This document shows positions 45,589 through 54,723 of a stretch of DNA of 64,000 nucleotides, piece after piece. Below the pieces are notes generated by a model, which had not been told where the DNA came from, made no database searches, and saw only the letters and a list, made by a program, of their open reading frames with translations. Origin of the DNA: an uncultured Desulfobacter sp. (GTDB lineage Bacteria > Desulfobacterota > Desulfobacteria > Desulfobacterales > Desulfobacteraceae). The translations under genes and the position numbers were made by a program. Positions within the stretch are counted from its first letter, which is position 1. Each line of letters opens with the position of its first letter. The DNA lies in the NCBI RefSeq assembly GCF_963677125.1, contig NZ_OY781882.1:3976501-4040500 (forward strand), in the 5' to 3' direction.

Positions 45589-46383
45589 ATGGACCTTGAT
45601 ACCCTTTACCAGGTCAACCGCCTTGTTTACTTAAGCCTGGCTCACAGCCACGGCCGCAAATCCCTGGTGATCCGCAACCAGCAGGAGTTGGGCAACCTGA
45701 TCCAGAGATACCAGGCCGATGCCGGGTTCCAACAGGCGGTGGCCCAGGCATTAAAGGCCATGGACCTTACCATCCTGGCCCTGGAAGATGACGGGTTTCG
45801 CCTCTCATCACTTGGCGCGGAAAGTCTTTTTTCCATGACCGTCACCGACTACGGCAAACTTTTAGGCCGGGGGGAGTTCAGGGCAGCGGATATCCTTTGT
45901 GTACATGCCGCCGTGGCCACGACCTTTTTCCCCCAGGAGCAGGATCTTGAGCTTCCCGTGGAGGATTTAGGTGCCGTCACCCAAGCCGATATTTTTGAAA
46001 TCCTGCGCCGCTTTGCCAAATTATGTCCGGAACCGGACGATGACGCCTGCACGGACGATACAGATGCAAACCGCCTTCATCCCCAGATCATCACCCTGGC
46101 CCAGCGCATCCGGGAGATGCCCGAAGACAATCCAGATATCCGCCAGACCAGCGGAGCAGCCGGCAATTCCTGGCGGGAACTGATTGAACAGGTGATGCGG
46201 CACATGAGAGAAACTCGGTATATCCTGGCCTTTGAAGAGCATGACGGGGTCGTGGAGTACCGCCCCACACCAACCTACCAGGCTGCAGTGCGCGAAGGCA
46301 TGCTCTACACCTTCCAGGCCTTCAGGGACATTGTCAACCGGGACAAAGAAAAGACCGGTACCCAGGAGGACGACCATGTTTAG
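45589..46383 (+). CDS. Second SMC system: KITE/MukE-like subunit (JetB-like)
   Basis: The 264-residue acidic protein has short winged-helix-like elements (SLVIRNQQELGNLIQRY; AVTQADIFEILRRFAKL) and a C-terminal helix-rich part (SWRELIEQVMRHMRETRYI). Position and size fit the MukE/JetB role of bridging kleisin and SMC. It starts 3 bases after the kleisin stop and overlaps the SMC gene by 8 bases. The assignment rests mostly on context. Confidence 0.6.
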   Translation: MDLDTLYQVNRLVYLSLAHSHGRKSLVIRNQQELGNLIQRYQADAGFQQAVAQALKAMDLTILALEDDGFRLSSLGAESLFSMTVTDYGKLLGRGEFRAADILCVHAAVATTFFPQEQDLELPVEDLGAVTQADIFEILRRFAKLCPEPDDDACTDDTDANRLHPQIITLAQRIREMPEDNPDIRQTSGAAGNSWRELIEQVMRHMRETRYILAFEEHDGVVEYRPTPTYQAAVREGMLYTFQAFRDIVNRDKEKTGTQEDDHV

Positions 46384-49300
46384 AATCACCCGGATATTTG
46401 CCGGGGAAATCTGCGCCGGGGGAAACATTCTCCAGCAGGGCACTTTTCCCATAGCCGATCACGACAGCCTCTCTTTTGACCCGGATGTCTCGTCGGACCA
46501 CGGGGTGATCTTTGCGGTGAACGGCACCTGCAAAACCACCTTGATCTCCTTTTTGCTCAATACTTTTTGCCCGGAACAGAAACGGTTTGTCCAGCACCTG
46601 CAATCCGGTGGAGACAAAACCCTTTCCCAATATCTGGTGCCCGGCCGCCCGGCCGTGATTCTCATTGAGATGGCCGTACCTGCCGAAGAGAACCTCTTTG
46701 AAGACAAATCCGAAGAACGCCTGGTCATCGGCCAGGTGCTTTACAGTTACAAAGAAACCTCAAAACCCCTGGTGCGTTACTATTTCCAGGCCAATGCCCC
46801 GGATTTTTTTGACCGTATGCAACAAAGCTGGTCCAAGCTTTTAGAGCAGCCAAAAGCCTTAACCGCTGTCCGGAATTTTTTAAATGATCCCGACAACCAG
46901 GTGGTAATCACCGATGTTCAAAAGGATTGGGGGGAGCGCCTGGAAAAGATTGGTCTGGATCCGTGGCTGGTGGACCGGCAGATCGATTTTGCCAGGAGCG
47001 AAGGGGGCATCAAAGATGCGTTCCGATTCCGGTGTGAGGCCGATTTTCTCTCCTTTTTTCTGGGGTGCGTCACGGACATGGATTTTGCCAAACAACTTCG
47101 TGACGCCACCTTGGCCAACATGGAAAAAATGCGAACCATGCCCTGGAAAAAAAAGCGGCTGGCGGCGGTGTTATCCCTGAAAACCCGGCTGGAGGATTTT
47201 CAGCCCATTGCCGCCGAGTACCTTGGGGCCAGAGAAAAACAACAACGCTGCGAGAAGGAACTTGAACAGGCCGCGTTCCTGGTCTCCCGGGCCCTGCCAA
47301 AGGCCGGGACAGAACAACAGCGCACCCAGAAGCGGCTGACACAAGCCCAGGAAGATGAAACCAAGGCCAAAACCGACTTGGACGGAACCCGGGCGGACCT
47401 GGCAGCGGCCCGGGGATTTTCCCTGGATCTGGCCCAAAAAGAACGTTTAGGGCATGCTGCCGACCTGGACCGTACCATCAAGGCCGCAGAGGCCCTCGGG
47501 CATGCTCTGGATGCCGCGGACATCCAGGCCCGGATCAATCTGATCACCGGCAGGCTTCAGGATAAACACGAGGCGTTGACGGCTTCGGGTTCTGCGTTGA
47601 CACCCCTTCGTGAAAAAGCAGACCAACATGCCCGGGCTTTTCATGCCGCCATCGAACAACGCAGACAGCAAACTTTAAGTCAGATTGAAAAATCAAAGGC
47701 TGAAGCAGACGAGGCAAAGAAAAAACAAGTGGCTTGCCGCCGGGAACTCAAGGAAACCCAGGAAAAACATACCCAGCTGAATAATGAAACAAACCGGCTG
47801 CAAGCCCGTTTGGAGATGGGCTTGGAAGCCGGTAACGCCATTGCCCCTCATTTTCTTGAAGCACCTGAGGAGTATTCCAACCGCCTTGAGCAAGACTTAA
47901 ATCGAACCGGCAAGGATCTTTCCCAGACCCGGGAAAAACGTAAAGTTCTCGACGACAGCCTTTCCCGGGAAAACCAAAACCGGGAGGAACTTTCCATTCA
48001 AAAGGTCCGGGATCAAAGTACCATTGATGACGCCCAGGACCGCAAATCCCGGGAGAAAACATGGCGGGAACGCCTGATCTCAGATCCCCACATCCGTACC
48101 GCAGCCGGTGCCGACAACTTTGACCCCACCAATGCCGCCCATGTATCCGCCTTGTCCGATACGATTTCGCGCAAAACCGATGAGCTCAGGCGCATGGAAA
48201 AAGAGGCGCGCAGCCTGACCAATGAACTCAAGAGCCTGGATGAGGTGCGCACCCTGGCTGTGGATGACCAGACCCGGCGCCTGATCCGGCATTATCGGGA
48301 TGCGGGGATCAGCCCCACCCAGATCCGGGCCTTTCCTGAATACCTGGCCTCCCTGGAGATGGACGCCAAGGCCACAGCCCAATTCATCCATCGTGATCCG
48401 GCCCGGTTCACCGGGATCATGGCGGCAAGCCCCCAGGTGATGGATGAAATTCTGGCCCTTGAGCCGCCCGCCTGGCTGCGGCGGCCGGTGGTAATCTCTT
48501 TGCCGGTCACCGACATCAACACCGTTGATGAAATTGTCCACAAGCGTATCCTTCCAAAGGATCCGTCCATCTATACCCTTTTGGGCGTCCAAACCCTGAA
48601 ACAGGAACTGTCCGTCGAAAAAGAGGAAAAAGAGGCCCTGATCCGGGATCTTTTACTCACCTGCAATGCCATGGAAAAATCCCTGAACGAATTAAAAGCC
48701 TTCAGGGAAGCGTTTCCCGATCCCGCGGCGGTCCAACGGCTGGACTTAGATCTGGATCTGGCAAACAAGGCCCATGAAAAAATCTGCCGGGAGATAGCCG
48801 CTGTCCAGGATCGGATAACGGATATCAAGACCCGAATCACCCGGTGCGATGATCGGATTGAGGAATTGACCTCAGACAAGGCCCGGTTGGAGGAGACCCT
48901 CAAACATGCCCGGCAATGGCTGGATCAATACGGTGAATGGAAATCCTGGCAGCGCCAGGCTGAACAAAATAAACAGATCTTAAAAAAACTTGATCTTGGC
49001 ATCATATCCCTTGAATCCCAGGCATCTGGCCTGGAACAGGCTGCCATCTCCGCGGAGAACATAATTCCTGCACTGGAAAAAGACCGGGACCGGCTGGATG
49101 AACTGGCCTCGGAAATTCCCCTTCCCCTGGACACGGATGAAAAAGATACGGACACGGATCACCATGTCCAGGACATGGCCCCCCAGGACATCAAGTCTCT
49201 CTATTTCCAGGCCCAGGCCAATTTGCAACAGCGGAGTACGGAACTTGGAGTGGCAGCCCTTGAACGGGAGGTAGAGAACCTTGGCCGGGATCTGTCGGAT

Positions 49301-50791
49301 CTTAAGGGAAAGTTAACCCGGTTTCAATCCACCCACGCCTGTGATGCTGACCAGGCCCGGGACTGGGCAGCCAAAACGGCCATGGAACGTCAGGCCAAAC
49401 GGGATCTTTTGGCTGTTCAAATAAAAAAGGATTCAAAGGAACAATCGCGTGCCGAAGCCCAGGCTGAGGTATTGGAAAAAGAGGGTCAAAAAGAGCGTGA
49501 AACGCTTGAACAGCTTGAAAAAAAACAAATCGTACCCAGACTGACAGCGGGTGAACTCCAGGAATTTTCTCTACAAGATCTGGAAAGTACCGTGATCCCG
49601 GACCTGGAAACCGAAAAGCAGAATCTGAAAAACCGTCTGGAAACAATATTCCAACAGATCAGCCGGGCCCGGGAGGATCTGGCCTCGGTCGATACCTGGT
49701 TCAATACCCTGACGACCCTTGACGCCCGGGCAGGAGATCCCCCGGAGACAAAACCCTCGGAACTTGACCCGGACTGGCCTGATCTTCTGCATCCCCAGAA
49801 CCGGCTGGCCCACTGCACGGAGATGGAAAACAGGGTCAAACAGCTCCGGACGGCAAGGAAACAACAGGCCCAAAAGACCCAGGACCTGGTAACAAAACGG
49901 GATGCAAGATACAGGGAGCTTGACGCCCATATCCGGGATTCCGAGGTTGAAGGCATTGTTCCCGCCCTGGCAGCCGCCCTCAAAGAGCACGATGCCGACA
50001 GCATGGCACTATCCTGCAGCGATCTGATCAACAACTGCACCAAGACAGCAGCAACACTGGAAGGGGATTTGTCCCGGTCAAAAACCTTGATGGATACCCA
50101 TGTCAGCCAGCTTTTGGAACATGCCAAGGATTGCCACCAGAAACTGACCGCCGCCACCCAGGTCTCCATCCCGGAACAGGTCTTTATCTACGGCGGCAAA
50201 CCCATTTTAAGGGCTGCAGCAAAACTTAATTTCAGCCGGTTTGACCGGGCATATAAAGAGAGTCTGGAAAACTGGATGGAAGAGTGCATCCAAAAAGGGC
50301 TGTGTCCCCAGGTCAATCCGGCCCAAGGCAACAGCCTGGGTGCGGAGCTGCTTTATCGCCTTTTGGCCGTGGAAGCCAAAAAGCAATTTAACATCCGGCT
50401 GCTCAAGTGCGACGACACCGCCAGAAACTATGAACCCGTGGGCAAGGATCTCGGGTCCGGCGGAGAAGCGCTGACCACGGCGGTCCTGCTCTATGCCCTT
50501 CTGGTTTATATGCGAAGCCGCCGCTTTAAAAGCGGGGCCAGGCCCATGCCGGGATTTTTGATCCTGGACAACCCGTTGGGGGTGTGCAACCGCCCCGATT
50601 TTCTGGATGCCCAGCTTAAGGTGGCAAAGGCGTTAGGGGTCCAGTGCATCTATCTGACCGGCATCAACGATACCGGCTCCATTGAATTGTTCGCCCACAG
50701 GATTGTCATTCAAAAGGCAGGCGTACAGCTTTTCATCGACGGCCGTCCCTTTGAAAAACTTGAAACCGTTCAAATCCATGTGGAGGGTTGA
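46376..50791 (+). CDS. Second SMC system: large coiled-coil ATPase (JetC/MukB-like) with unusual Walker motifs
   Basis: The protein is 1,471 residues. The N-terminal ATPase half has AVNGTCKTT at 47-55 as Walker A, where a Cys replaces the Gly before the Lys. Coiled coils fill about 275-610 and 760-1290, with a globular hinge-like part at about 640-770. The C-terminal half has the signature GSGGEALTTA (about 1360) and Walker B FLILDNPLG (about 1395), with Asn in the usual catalytic Glu position. The ATG at 46376 has AGGAGG ahead; the frame extends further upstream but inside the previous gene. Its last 12 codons are repeated at 54.3 kb. Confidence 0.75.
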   Translation: MFRITRIFAGEICAGGNILQQGTFPIADHDSLSFDPDVSSDHGVIFAVNGTCKTTLISFLLNTFCPEQKRFVQHLQSGGDKTLSQYLVPGRPAVILIEMAVPAEENLFEDKSEERLVIGQVLYSYKETSKPLVRYYFQANAPDFFDRMQQSWSKLLEQPKALTAVRNFLNDPDNQVVITDVQKDWGERLEKIGLDPWLVDRQIDFARSEGGIKDAFRFRCEADFLSFFLGCVTDMDFAKQLRDATLANMEKMRTMPWKKKRLAAVLSLKTRLEDFQPIAAEYLGAREKQQRCEKELEQAAFLVSRALPKAGTEQQRTQKRLTQAQEDETKAKTDLDGTRADLAAARGFSLDLAQKERLGHAADLDRTIKAAEALGHALDAADIQARINLITGRLQDKHEALTASGSALTPLREKADQHARAFHAAIEQRRQQTLSQIEKSKAEADEAKKKQVACRRELKETQEKHTQLNNETNRLQARLEMGLEAGNAIAPHFLEAPEEYSNRLEQDLNRTGKDLSQTREKRKVLDDSLSRENQNREELSIQKVRDQSTIDDAQDRKSREKTWRERLISDPHIRTAAGADNFDPTNAAHVSALSDTISRKTDELRRMEKEARSLTNELKSLDEVRTLAVDDQTRRLIRHYRDAGISPTQIRAFPEYLASLEMDAKATAQFIHRDPARFTGIMAASPQVMDEILALEPPAWLRRPVVISLPVTDINTVDEIVHKRILPKDPSIYTLLGVQTLKQELSVEKEEKEALIRDLLLTCNAMEKSLNELKAFREAFPDPAAVQRLDLDLDLANKAHEKICREIAAVQDRITDIKTRITRCDDRIEELTSDKARLEETLKHARQWLDQYGEWKSWQRQAEQNKQILKKLDLGIISLESQASGLEQAAISAENIIPALEKDRDRLDELASEIPLPLDTDEKDTDTDHHVQDMAPQDIKSLYFQAQANLQQRSTELGVAALEREVENLGRDLSDLKGKLTRFQSTHACDADQARDWAAKTAMERQAKRDLLAVQIKKDSKEQSRAEAQAEVLEKEGQKERETLEQLEKKQIVPRLTAGELQEFSLQDLESTVIPDLETEKQNLKNRLETIFQQISRAREDLASVDTWFNTLTTLDARAGDPPETKPSELDPDWPDLLHPQNRLAHCTEMENRVKQLRTARKQQAQKTQDLVTKRDARYRELDAHIRDSEVEGIVPALAAALKEHDADSMALSCSDLINNCTKTAATLEGDLSRSKTLMDTHVSQLLEHAKDCHQKLTAATQVSIPEQVFIYGGKPILRAAAKLNFSRFDRAYKESLENWMEECIQKGLCPQVNPAQGNSLGAELLYRLLAVEAKKQFNIRLLKCDDTARNYEPVGKDLGSGGEALTTAVLLYALLVYMRSRRFKSGARPMPGFLILDNPLGVCNRPDFLDAQLKVAKALGVQCIYLTGINDTGSIELFAHRIVIQKAGVQLFIDGRPFEKLETVQIHVEG
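50756..50791 (+). repeat. Direct repeat DR1: 3' end of the second jetC
   Basis: The last 12 codons including TGA match 54280-54315 at 32 of 36 bases, with GAAACCGT and CATGTGGAGGGTTGAT identical. The 3.5 kb between the copies holds the ATPase-HEPN module in opposite orientation. Confidence 0.8.
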
Positions 50792-50876
50792 TGAATGCCT
50801 CTACTCTTTTTCAAACCCATGACTGTTAACGCCCAGTGACCCGGTTTTTTCCGTCACAATTACAGGCCTGTCCTTT

Positions 50877-53576
50877 TCAGGATGAAAGCTTTTTGCCAAT
50901 GGCCTTTCGTTTAATGCTCAAGACTTTTGGCCTGGCACCCTGCTTAAATTTGAACCCCAGCCCCAGTCGATAAATTTCGGGGATATAGTAACGATTTTCA
51001 TTGGAATCTGAAGTATCTTCATAAACGACCCCAAGCTTTTTCAATTCAATCAGTGTCCGGCTGTTATCATCGCCCAGCAAAGTCTTTGAAAAGGGGATCA
51101 CCAGATCATCACGGGTTTCCAAATCCTTTACCCAGGTTTCAAACACTTTAGATTCTTGCTGCAGTTCCTTGACCCTTTCGCTGCTGCACCCGTTCATAGC
51201 GCCTCGTATGGCAACGGGCGGCAGCAACCGGTCTTTCCACTTGGAGTGAGATGTAGTTTCCGATGCCTTAGCCGCCTGCTCCAAAAAACGAACCACATCC
51301 CTTGCCTGAAGATAGCCGTTGAAATCAGATAAGGCCCCATAAATCCAGTTAATTGTATTGGCTTCTTTGGAGTTGTCGTTACCCAATTTAAGTCCCCAAA
51401 ATGGTTTGAGTTCCTTTTCCAATTTATTCGACGCCATGGATGCCGGATCCAAATTGTTATCCGTCTTCATGGCGCCGGATCTCAAAGCCAGCCAGAAAAC
51501 CAGTCTTAAAAAGGCCGTTCTGTCCCACAACAGTTTGTAATTCTCATATTTTTTTTCAAACTGCCCCATATTCTGCCTTAACGCACTGTCAAGATAGTCC
51601 TGTCTTAAAAAAATAATGATTCCGATATTTCGATCCCGAATTTCACCTAATCGGGAAGGAATCTTCAGGAGAGCGGAAACGGCATTCTGATGACTTTCTT
51701 TTATGTGAATATCCGGAAAAAGATTTTCCAATCCATCTAAGAGGAAAATAACGGGGCGGTCTTTAAACGCTTCATTAAGCTGTCTCCATGTTTGGGCAGT
51801 ATTTTTATGCTCAGACACAGCATGAATGATCTGTTTCTCCCAAAATTTCTCCCATTCATGATCAGAGTGTGACTCATCCCGAAATTGTCCGATGTTCATT
51901 TTAAAATCATCTGCATCAAATTTTCTAAACAGCTCTTGGTTCTCTTTTAATTTGGAAATCAGCAGCGATGTGCCGTCTATTTCCGGGGATCGTAACAGCG
52001 GCAAAAAATCAGCGTCTATTTTTACTCTGCCCGGCTCTATTGCATGGCTGAATTTTTGATATGTCATAAATCCGGCCATACGCATGAAATGAAATGTTTT
52101 CCCCGATCCTTTGGTCCCCAGAGAGACCACCAGAGGAAGTGTATTGAAAAACTGCCGGGGAAATTCCTTAAAAAAATTTGTTACCAGAAAATCTTGTTTG
52201 TCGGTATGCTCCGCAAAAACATGTTCTGAGCAAAATTTCTCTAATTTTTTTACAGGAGAAATTTGCCCAACATCATCAGACATTATGTCTTCTTCAATGT
52301 CATCCAGTCCTTCAACGACCTGAAAATCGTCTCTAAAAATTTCAACCAGAGAACCGGCATTTGTCCAAATATCTTCCCAAGACCCGACATTGAGCAATTC
52401 AGTTTTAAAAGGGGTTGTTCGGATTGAAATGGGATCGGACAACAGGTCGGTACCGGAATCCTGATCCGTTTCGCCGTTACTTTCAAAAATGGCACGTTCA
52501 AAGCGTTCTTTGGCATCATTGAGCCGATTTTCATCCTGATCCACGGGAACCATTGAAATTATGATTTCAGGCAGCATTTCCCGTTGATTTTCTGATCTGC
52601 CTTGCTTTAATTTCGTCATCTCTTTTAAAACCAGCTCAGTGCCCACCAGTGATTGTTCAGACAGGGTAGTGATCAGGAATCGGTCAATATAGGGATCGAG
52701 CAGGAAAGGTGCGCTTAGTTCGCTGATACCGGCCCTTAAATCAACGAACACATAATCCGCACCAATACTCGTGGCAAGCTGATCAATGCATACTCTTAAT
52801 TTCCATGGATTTTTGTCCTGGGACAGATGTTCGGGCCTGACATCAATTCTGAACAATTCCAGCGGATCACTGAACGCCGGTAACACCACCAGTTTGATAT
52901 TCCCGACCTCATGTTCAAAGCGCTGAATTTCTTCCGCAAAATAGTGAATAACATCATCCTCGGAATACCCGGCTTCAGGGTCGGCATACTGGATGGTATC
53001 TAAAAACTGGATGAATCCGGTTTCCGCAGCACCTCCGGTCCGGTTCCTTTCCCAGAAAGTGATGCCCGGGGCTTCGAGGTCGGCATCAACAACCAGTATC
53101 TTTTTTGTAAGATTTTTTTCTTTGAGAATGGCCTCCAGGGCTTCAACCATTACCGCAAGATGAAGCGTCCTGCCCACCCCGCCTTTAAAAGAATGAAATG
53201 CGATAAATTTATTATGGGGTTTGGGGACGGTGTCAAAAGCCTCACCGGAAAGAAACGTCTTTGAAAAATAAAGGGTGTCAAAACGCGGTCGTTCACGAAA
53301 TATTAAATGGTTTTCCATGCCGGTTTCAATGGATATCTCCAGAGAAGCCCGGCCAATGTCCAGGTAAATTCTATTTTCTTCAAGATTATAAATATCCGGA
53401 TTCGGAAACCAGGCTTGAAAGGCTTGTGTTACGGCCGCAGTGTTTTTTATGCACTGTTCAACAACAATCTCATCAGGATAAAAACGCAGATTTTCGATTC
53501 CGTCAGGAAATTGTCTGAAATTGTCGGTTTCTTTTCTGATCCTGCTTTTAACGTCCAGCCAGCTTAAAAATTTCAT
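50877..53576 (-). CDS. Two-domain NTPase: KGGVGR-type ParA-like ATPase plus STAND-like P-loop NTPase
   Basis: The 899-residue cytosolic protein has an N-terminal unknown domain (1-120), then a SIMIBI ATPase with KGGVGRT (131-137) and VVDADLEAPG (162-171). This signature is seen in a ParA-like branch common in bacterial conflict systems. From about 480 a second NTPase follows, with Walker A LGTKGSGKT (about 485-493) and Walker B VIFLLDGLENLF (about 608). A winged-helix-like C-terminus (about 780-899) completes it. It overlaps the HEPN-like gene by 4 bases. Base composition is AT-richer than the flanking jet genes. Likely a defence ATPase sensor with its effector next door; the function is untested. 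Confidence 0.72.
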   Translation of the reverse strand: MKFLSWLDVKSRIRKETDNFRQFPDGIENLRFYPDEIVVEQCIKNTAAVTQAFQAWFPNPDIYNLEENRIYLDIGRASLEISIETGMENHLIFRERPRFDTLYFSKTFLSGEAFDTVPKPHNKFIAFHSFKGGVGRTLHLAVMVEALEAILKEKNLTKKILVVDADLEAPGITFWERNRTGGAAETGFIQFLDTIQYADPEAGYSEDDVIHYFAEEIQRFEHEVGNIKLVVLPAFSDPLELFRIDVRPEHLSQDKNPWKLRVCIDQLATSIGADYVFVDLRAGISELSAPFLLDPYIDRFLITTLSEQSLVGTELVLKEMTKLKQGRSENQREMLPEIIISMVPVDQDENRLNDAKERFERAIFESNGETDQDSGTDLLSDPISIRTTPFKTELLNVGSWEDIWTNAGSLVEIFRDDFQVVEGLDDIEEDIMSDDVGQISPVKKLEKFCSEHVFAEHTDKQDFLVTNFFKEFPRQFFNTLPLVVSLGTKGSGKTFHFMRMAGFMTYQKFSHAIEPGRVKIDADFLPLLRSPEIDGTSLLISKLKENQELFRKFDADDFKMNIGQFRDESHSDHEWEKFWEKQIIHAVSEHKNTAQTWRQLNEAFKDRPVIFLLDGLENLFPDIHIKESHQNAVSALLKIPSRLGEIRDRNIGIIIFLRQDYLDSALRQNMGQFEKKYENYKLLWDRTAFLRLVFWLALRSGAMKTDNNLDPASMASNKLEKELKPFWGLKLGNDNSKEANTINWIYGALSDFNGYLQARDVVRFLEQAAKASETTSHSKWKDRLLPPVAIRGAMNGCSSERVKELQQESKVFETWVKDLETRDDLVIPFSKTLLGDDNSRTLIELKKLGVVYEDTSDSNENRYYIPEIYRLGLGFKFKQGARPKVLSIKRKAIGKKLSS

Positions 53577-54028
53577 TGGGCCAACTCCTCCTGCAACCAG
53601 GAATCTATGTTATTTAGCTTCATTTCAAGGCGGTTTTTTTCTTCCGGATTCGAAAATGTCCCGCCATATCTTAAGGCCTGATGAAGGTCAGACAAAGAGA
53701 TCGTTTCAGAAGAACTGGAACGAGTTTTAAACTGAATATTTTCAGGAAGACGGTGTCTGGAGTATAATTTCGTCAAAAGTGACCGCAAATCGTGATTCAG
53801 ACTTTTTTCTCCTTCATTCTGCACAAATTTATATGTATCGTTGATCTGTTTCTTTTTCAACAACAAGGACTTAAGACCACACTCAATTGCATAAACAAAT
53901 AATAACAGCTTAGCGTTACCATTGGCCGCATTTTTTTTAGACTCCTGTCTCAGATGCATGTAGGATTTATCCAAATTTTTTCGACTGACGTGAATCATGT
54001 TAAACAATTCCCAATTGAATGTGGTCAA
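53573..54028 (-). CDS. Small HEPN-like helical protein, partner of the KGGVGR ATPase
   Basis: The 151-residue all-helical protein has the segment AKLLLFVYAIECGLKSLLLKK followed by SLNHDLRSLLTKLY, which recalls HEPN domains (helix, then a conserved His/Asn-His turn). The classical R-x4-6-H RNase motif is not clearly present, so it may be an inactive or unusual HEPN or only share the fold. It starts the two-gene operon, and its stop overlaps the ATPase start (ATGA), implying a fixed stoichiometry. ATG 54028 is used; Met at residue 11 is an alternative start. Confidence 0.55.
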   Translation of the reverse strand: MTTFNWELFNMIHVSRKNLDKSYMHLRQESKKNAANGNAKLLLFVYAIECGLKSLLLKKKQINDTYKFVQNEGEKSLNHDLRSLLTKLYSRHRLPENIQFKTRSSSSETISLSDLHQALRYGGTFSNPEEKNRLEMKLNNIDSWLQEELAQ

Positions 54029-54270
54029 GTCCCGGGTTGCAACCCTCTCAGCGTTGCATTGGATTTTATCTTTTCAAGTCTGATCATTTGTAATAATGCA
54101 GCCCCAAGATAATCTTAAAAATGAACAACAGAGATATTCAGGGTAAATTATTCCAAAAATAATCTCTTTAAAATCACATTGTTTCCCCAGTTTAACAAAT
54201 TATATTCAGCCTATACCATGGCCGGGGGTGAATGAAAACCTCTGATACATTGCAAATAAAGGACTTGATA

Positions 54271-54315
54271 ATGAATATAAAATTTGAAACCGTCCATATT
54301 CATGTGGAGGGTTGA
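54271..54315 (+). pseudogene. DR2: remnant of a jetC 3' end
   Basis: The frame reads MNIKFETVHIHVEG-stop. KxETVxIHVEG-stop is the C-terminus of the second jetC. Differences from DR1 are two silent changes plus Leu to Phe and Gln to His, so it looks like the end of a diverged jetC allele rather than a recent copy. The 419 bases 54029-54447 hold this remnant and the operators below and no other gene. Confidence 0.7.
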
Positions 54316-54331
54316 TTTTATAACCCCATCT

Positions 54332-54430
54332 TAAATTAACCGAACGGTTAATTTAATCAACAACTCACAACTTTTAACCGTTCGGTTAAAAGTTGTTGAC
54401 TCCTGATAAATATAACAGTACGGTTAAATT
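54332..54430. promoter_or_regulatory. Operator array upstream of the HipB-like gene
   Basis: Two perfect palindromes share the half-site TAACCG. TAAATTAACCG-AA-CGGTTAATTTA at 54332-54355 has 11-bp arms. The palindrome at 54367-54396 has 14-bp arms, ACAACTTTTAACCG-TT-complement. A third half-site, CGGTTAAAT, follows at 54421. TTGACT at 54396 overlaps the second palindrome. The pattern fits autoregulation by the HTH antitoxin encoded at 54448. Confidence 0.7.
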
Positions 54431-54447
54431 CAATCAAGGAGCCTTAG

Positions 54448-54723
54448 ATGAATATAGCGTATCCATATCATGCCAGAATGCCCGGATATCTTGGCAAAGC
54501 AATTAAAGATACCAGAAAACAAAAAAAAATGACCCAAAAGGATCTGGCGGATATTACCGGCACCAGTGTAAAATTCATCAGTGATGTGGAAAGGGGAAAA
54601 AAAACGGTTCAAATTGATAAGGTATTTGATTTGCTTGGCGCGTTATCTCTTCGGATATACGTTTCTGATAAACCGTTAGAGCAGGAGAGGGCCAATGGAG
54701 AATCTTTCGATTTTCTTGGGTAA
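54448..54723 (+). CDS. HipB-like HTH antitoxin/regulator (orphan)
   Basis: The 91-residue protein has a Xre-type helix-turn-helix (IKDTRKQKKMTQKDLADIT; TSVKFISDVERGKKT, about 19-55) followed by the HipB-like tail VFDLLGALSLRIYV. In hipBA modules such a protein represses the operon and neutralises the HipA kinase. Its 3' end overlaps the start of a hipA frame that is cut after a few dozen codons. The operator palindromes upstream are intact. It may now act only as a regulator, or be a leftover. Confidence 0.8.
   Translation: MNIAYPYHARMPGYLGKAIKDTRKQKKMTQKDLADITGTSVKFISDVERGKKTVQIDKVFDLLGALSLRIYVSDKPLEQERANGESFDFLG

Noticed and set aside
46232..46375. N-terminal extension of the second SMC gene
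   Set aside because: It overlaps the KITE gene in another frame; AGGAGG stands just before ATG 46376, and the ATPase fold starts there.
44131..50169. Long minus-strand frames across the second jet operon
   Set aside because: These are antisense shadows produced by the G+C-rich coding sequence; they have low-complexity translations and no domain motifs.
50792..50830. Start of a gene directly after the second jetC (ATGAATGCC...)
   Set aside because: The frame stops after 12 codons and does not resemble the JetD N-terminus at 55.86 kb; too short to call, though it could be a relic.
54332..54430. CRISPR-like repeats
   Set aside because: Only two palindromes of unequal length plus a half-site, with no regular spacing or spacers; they fit HTH operators better. 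No CRISPR array was seen in the window.
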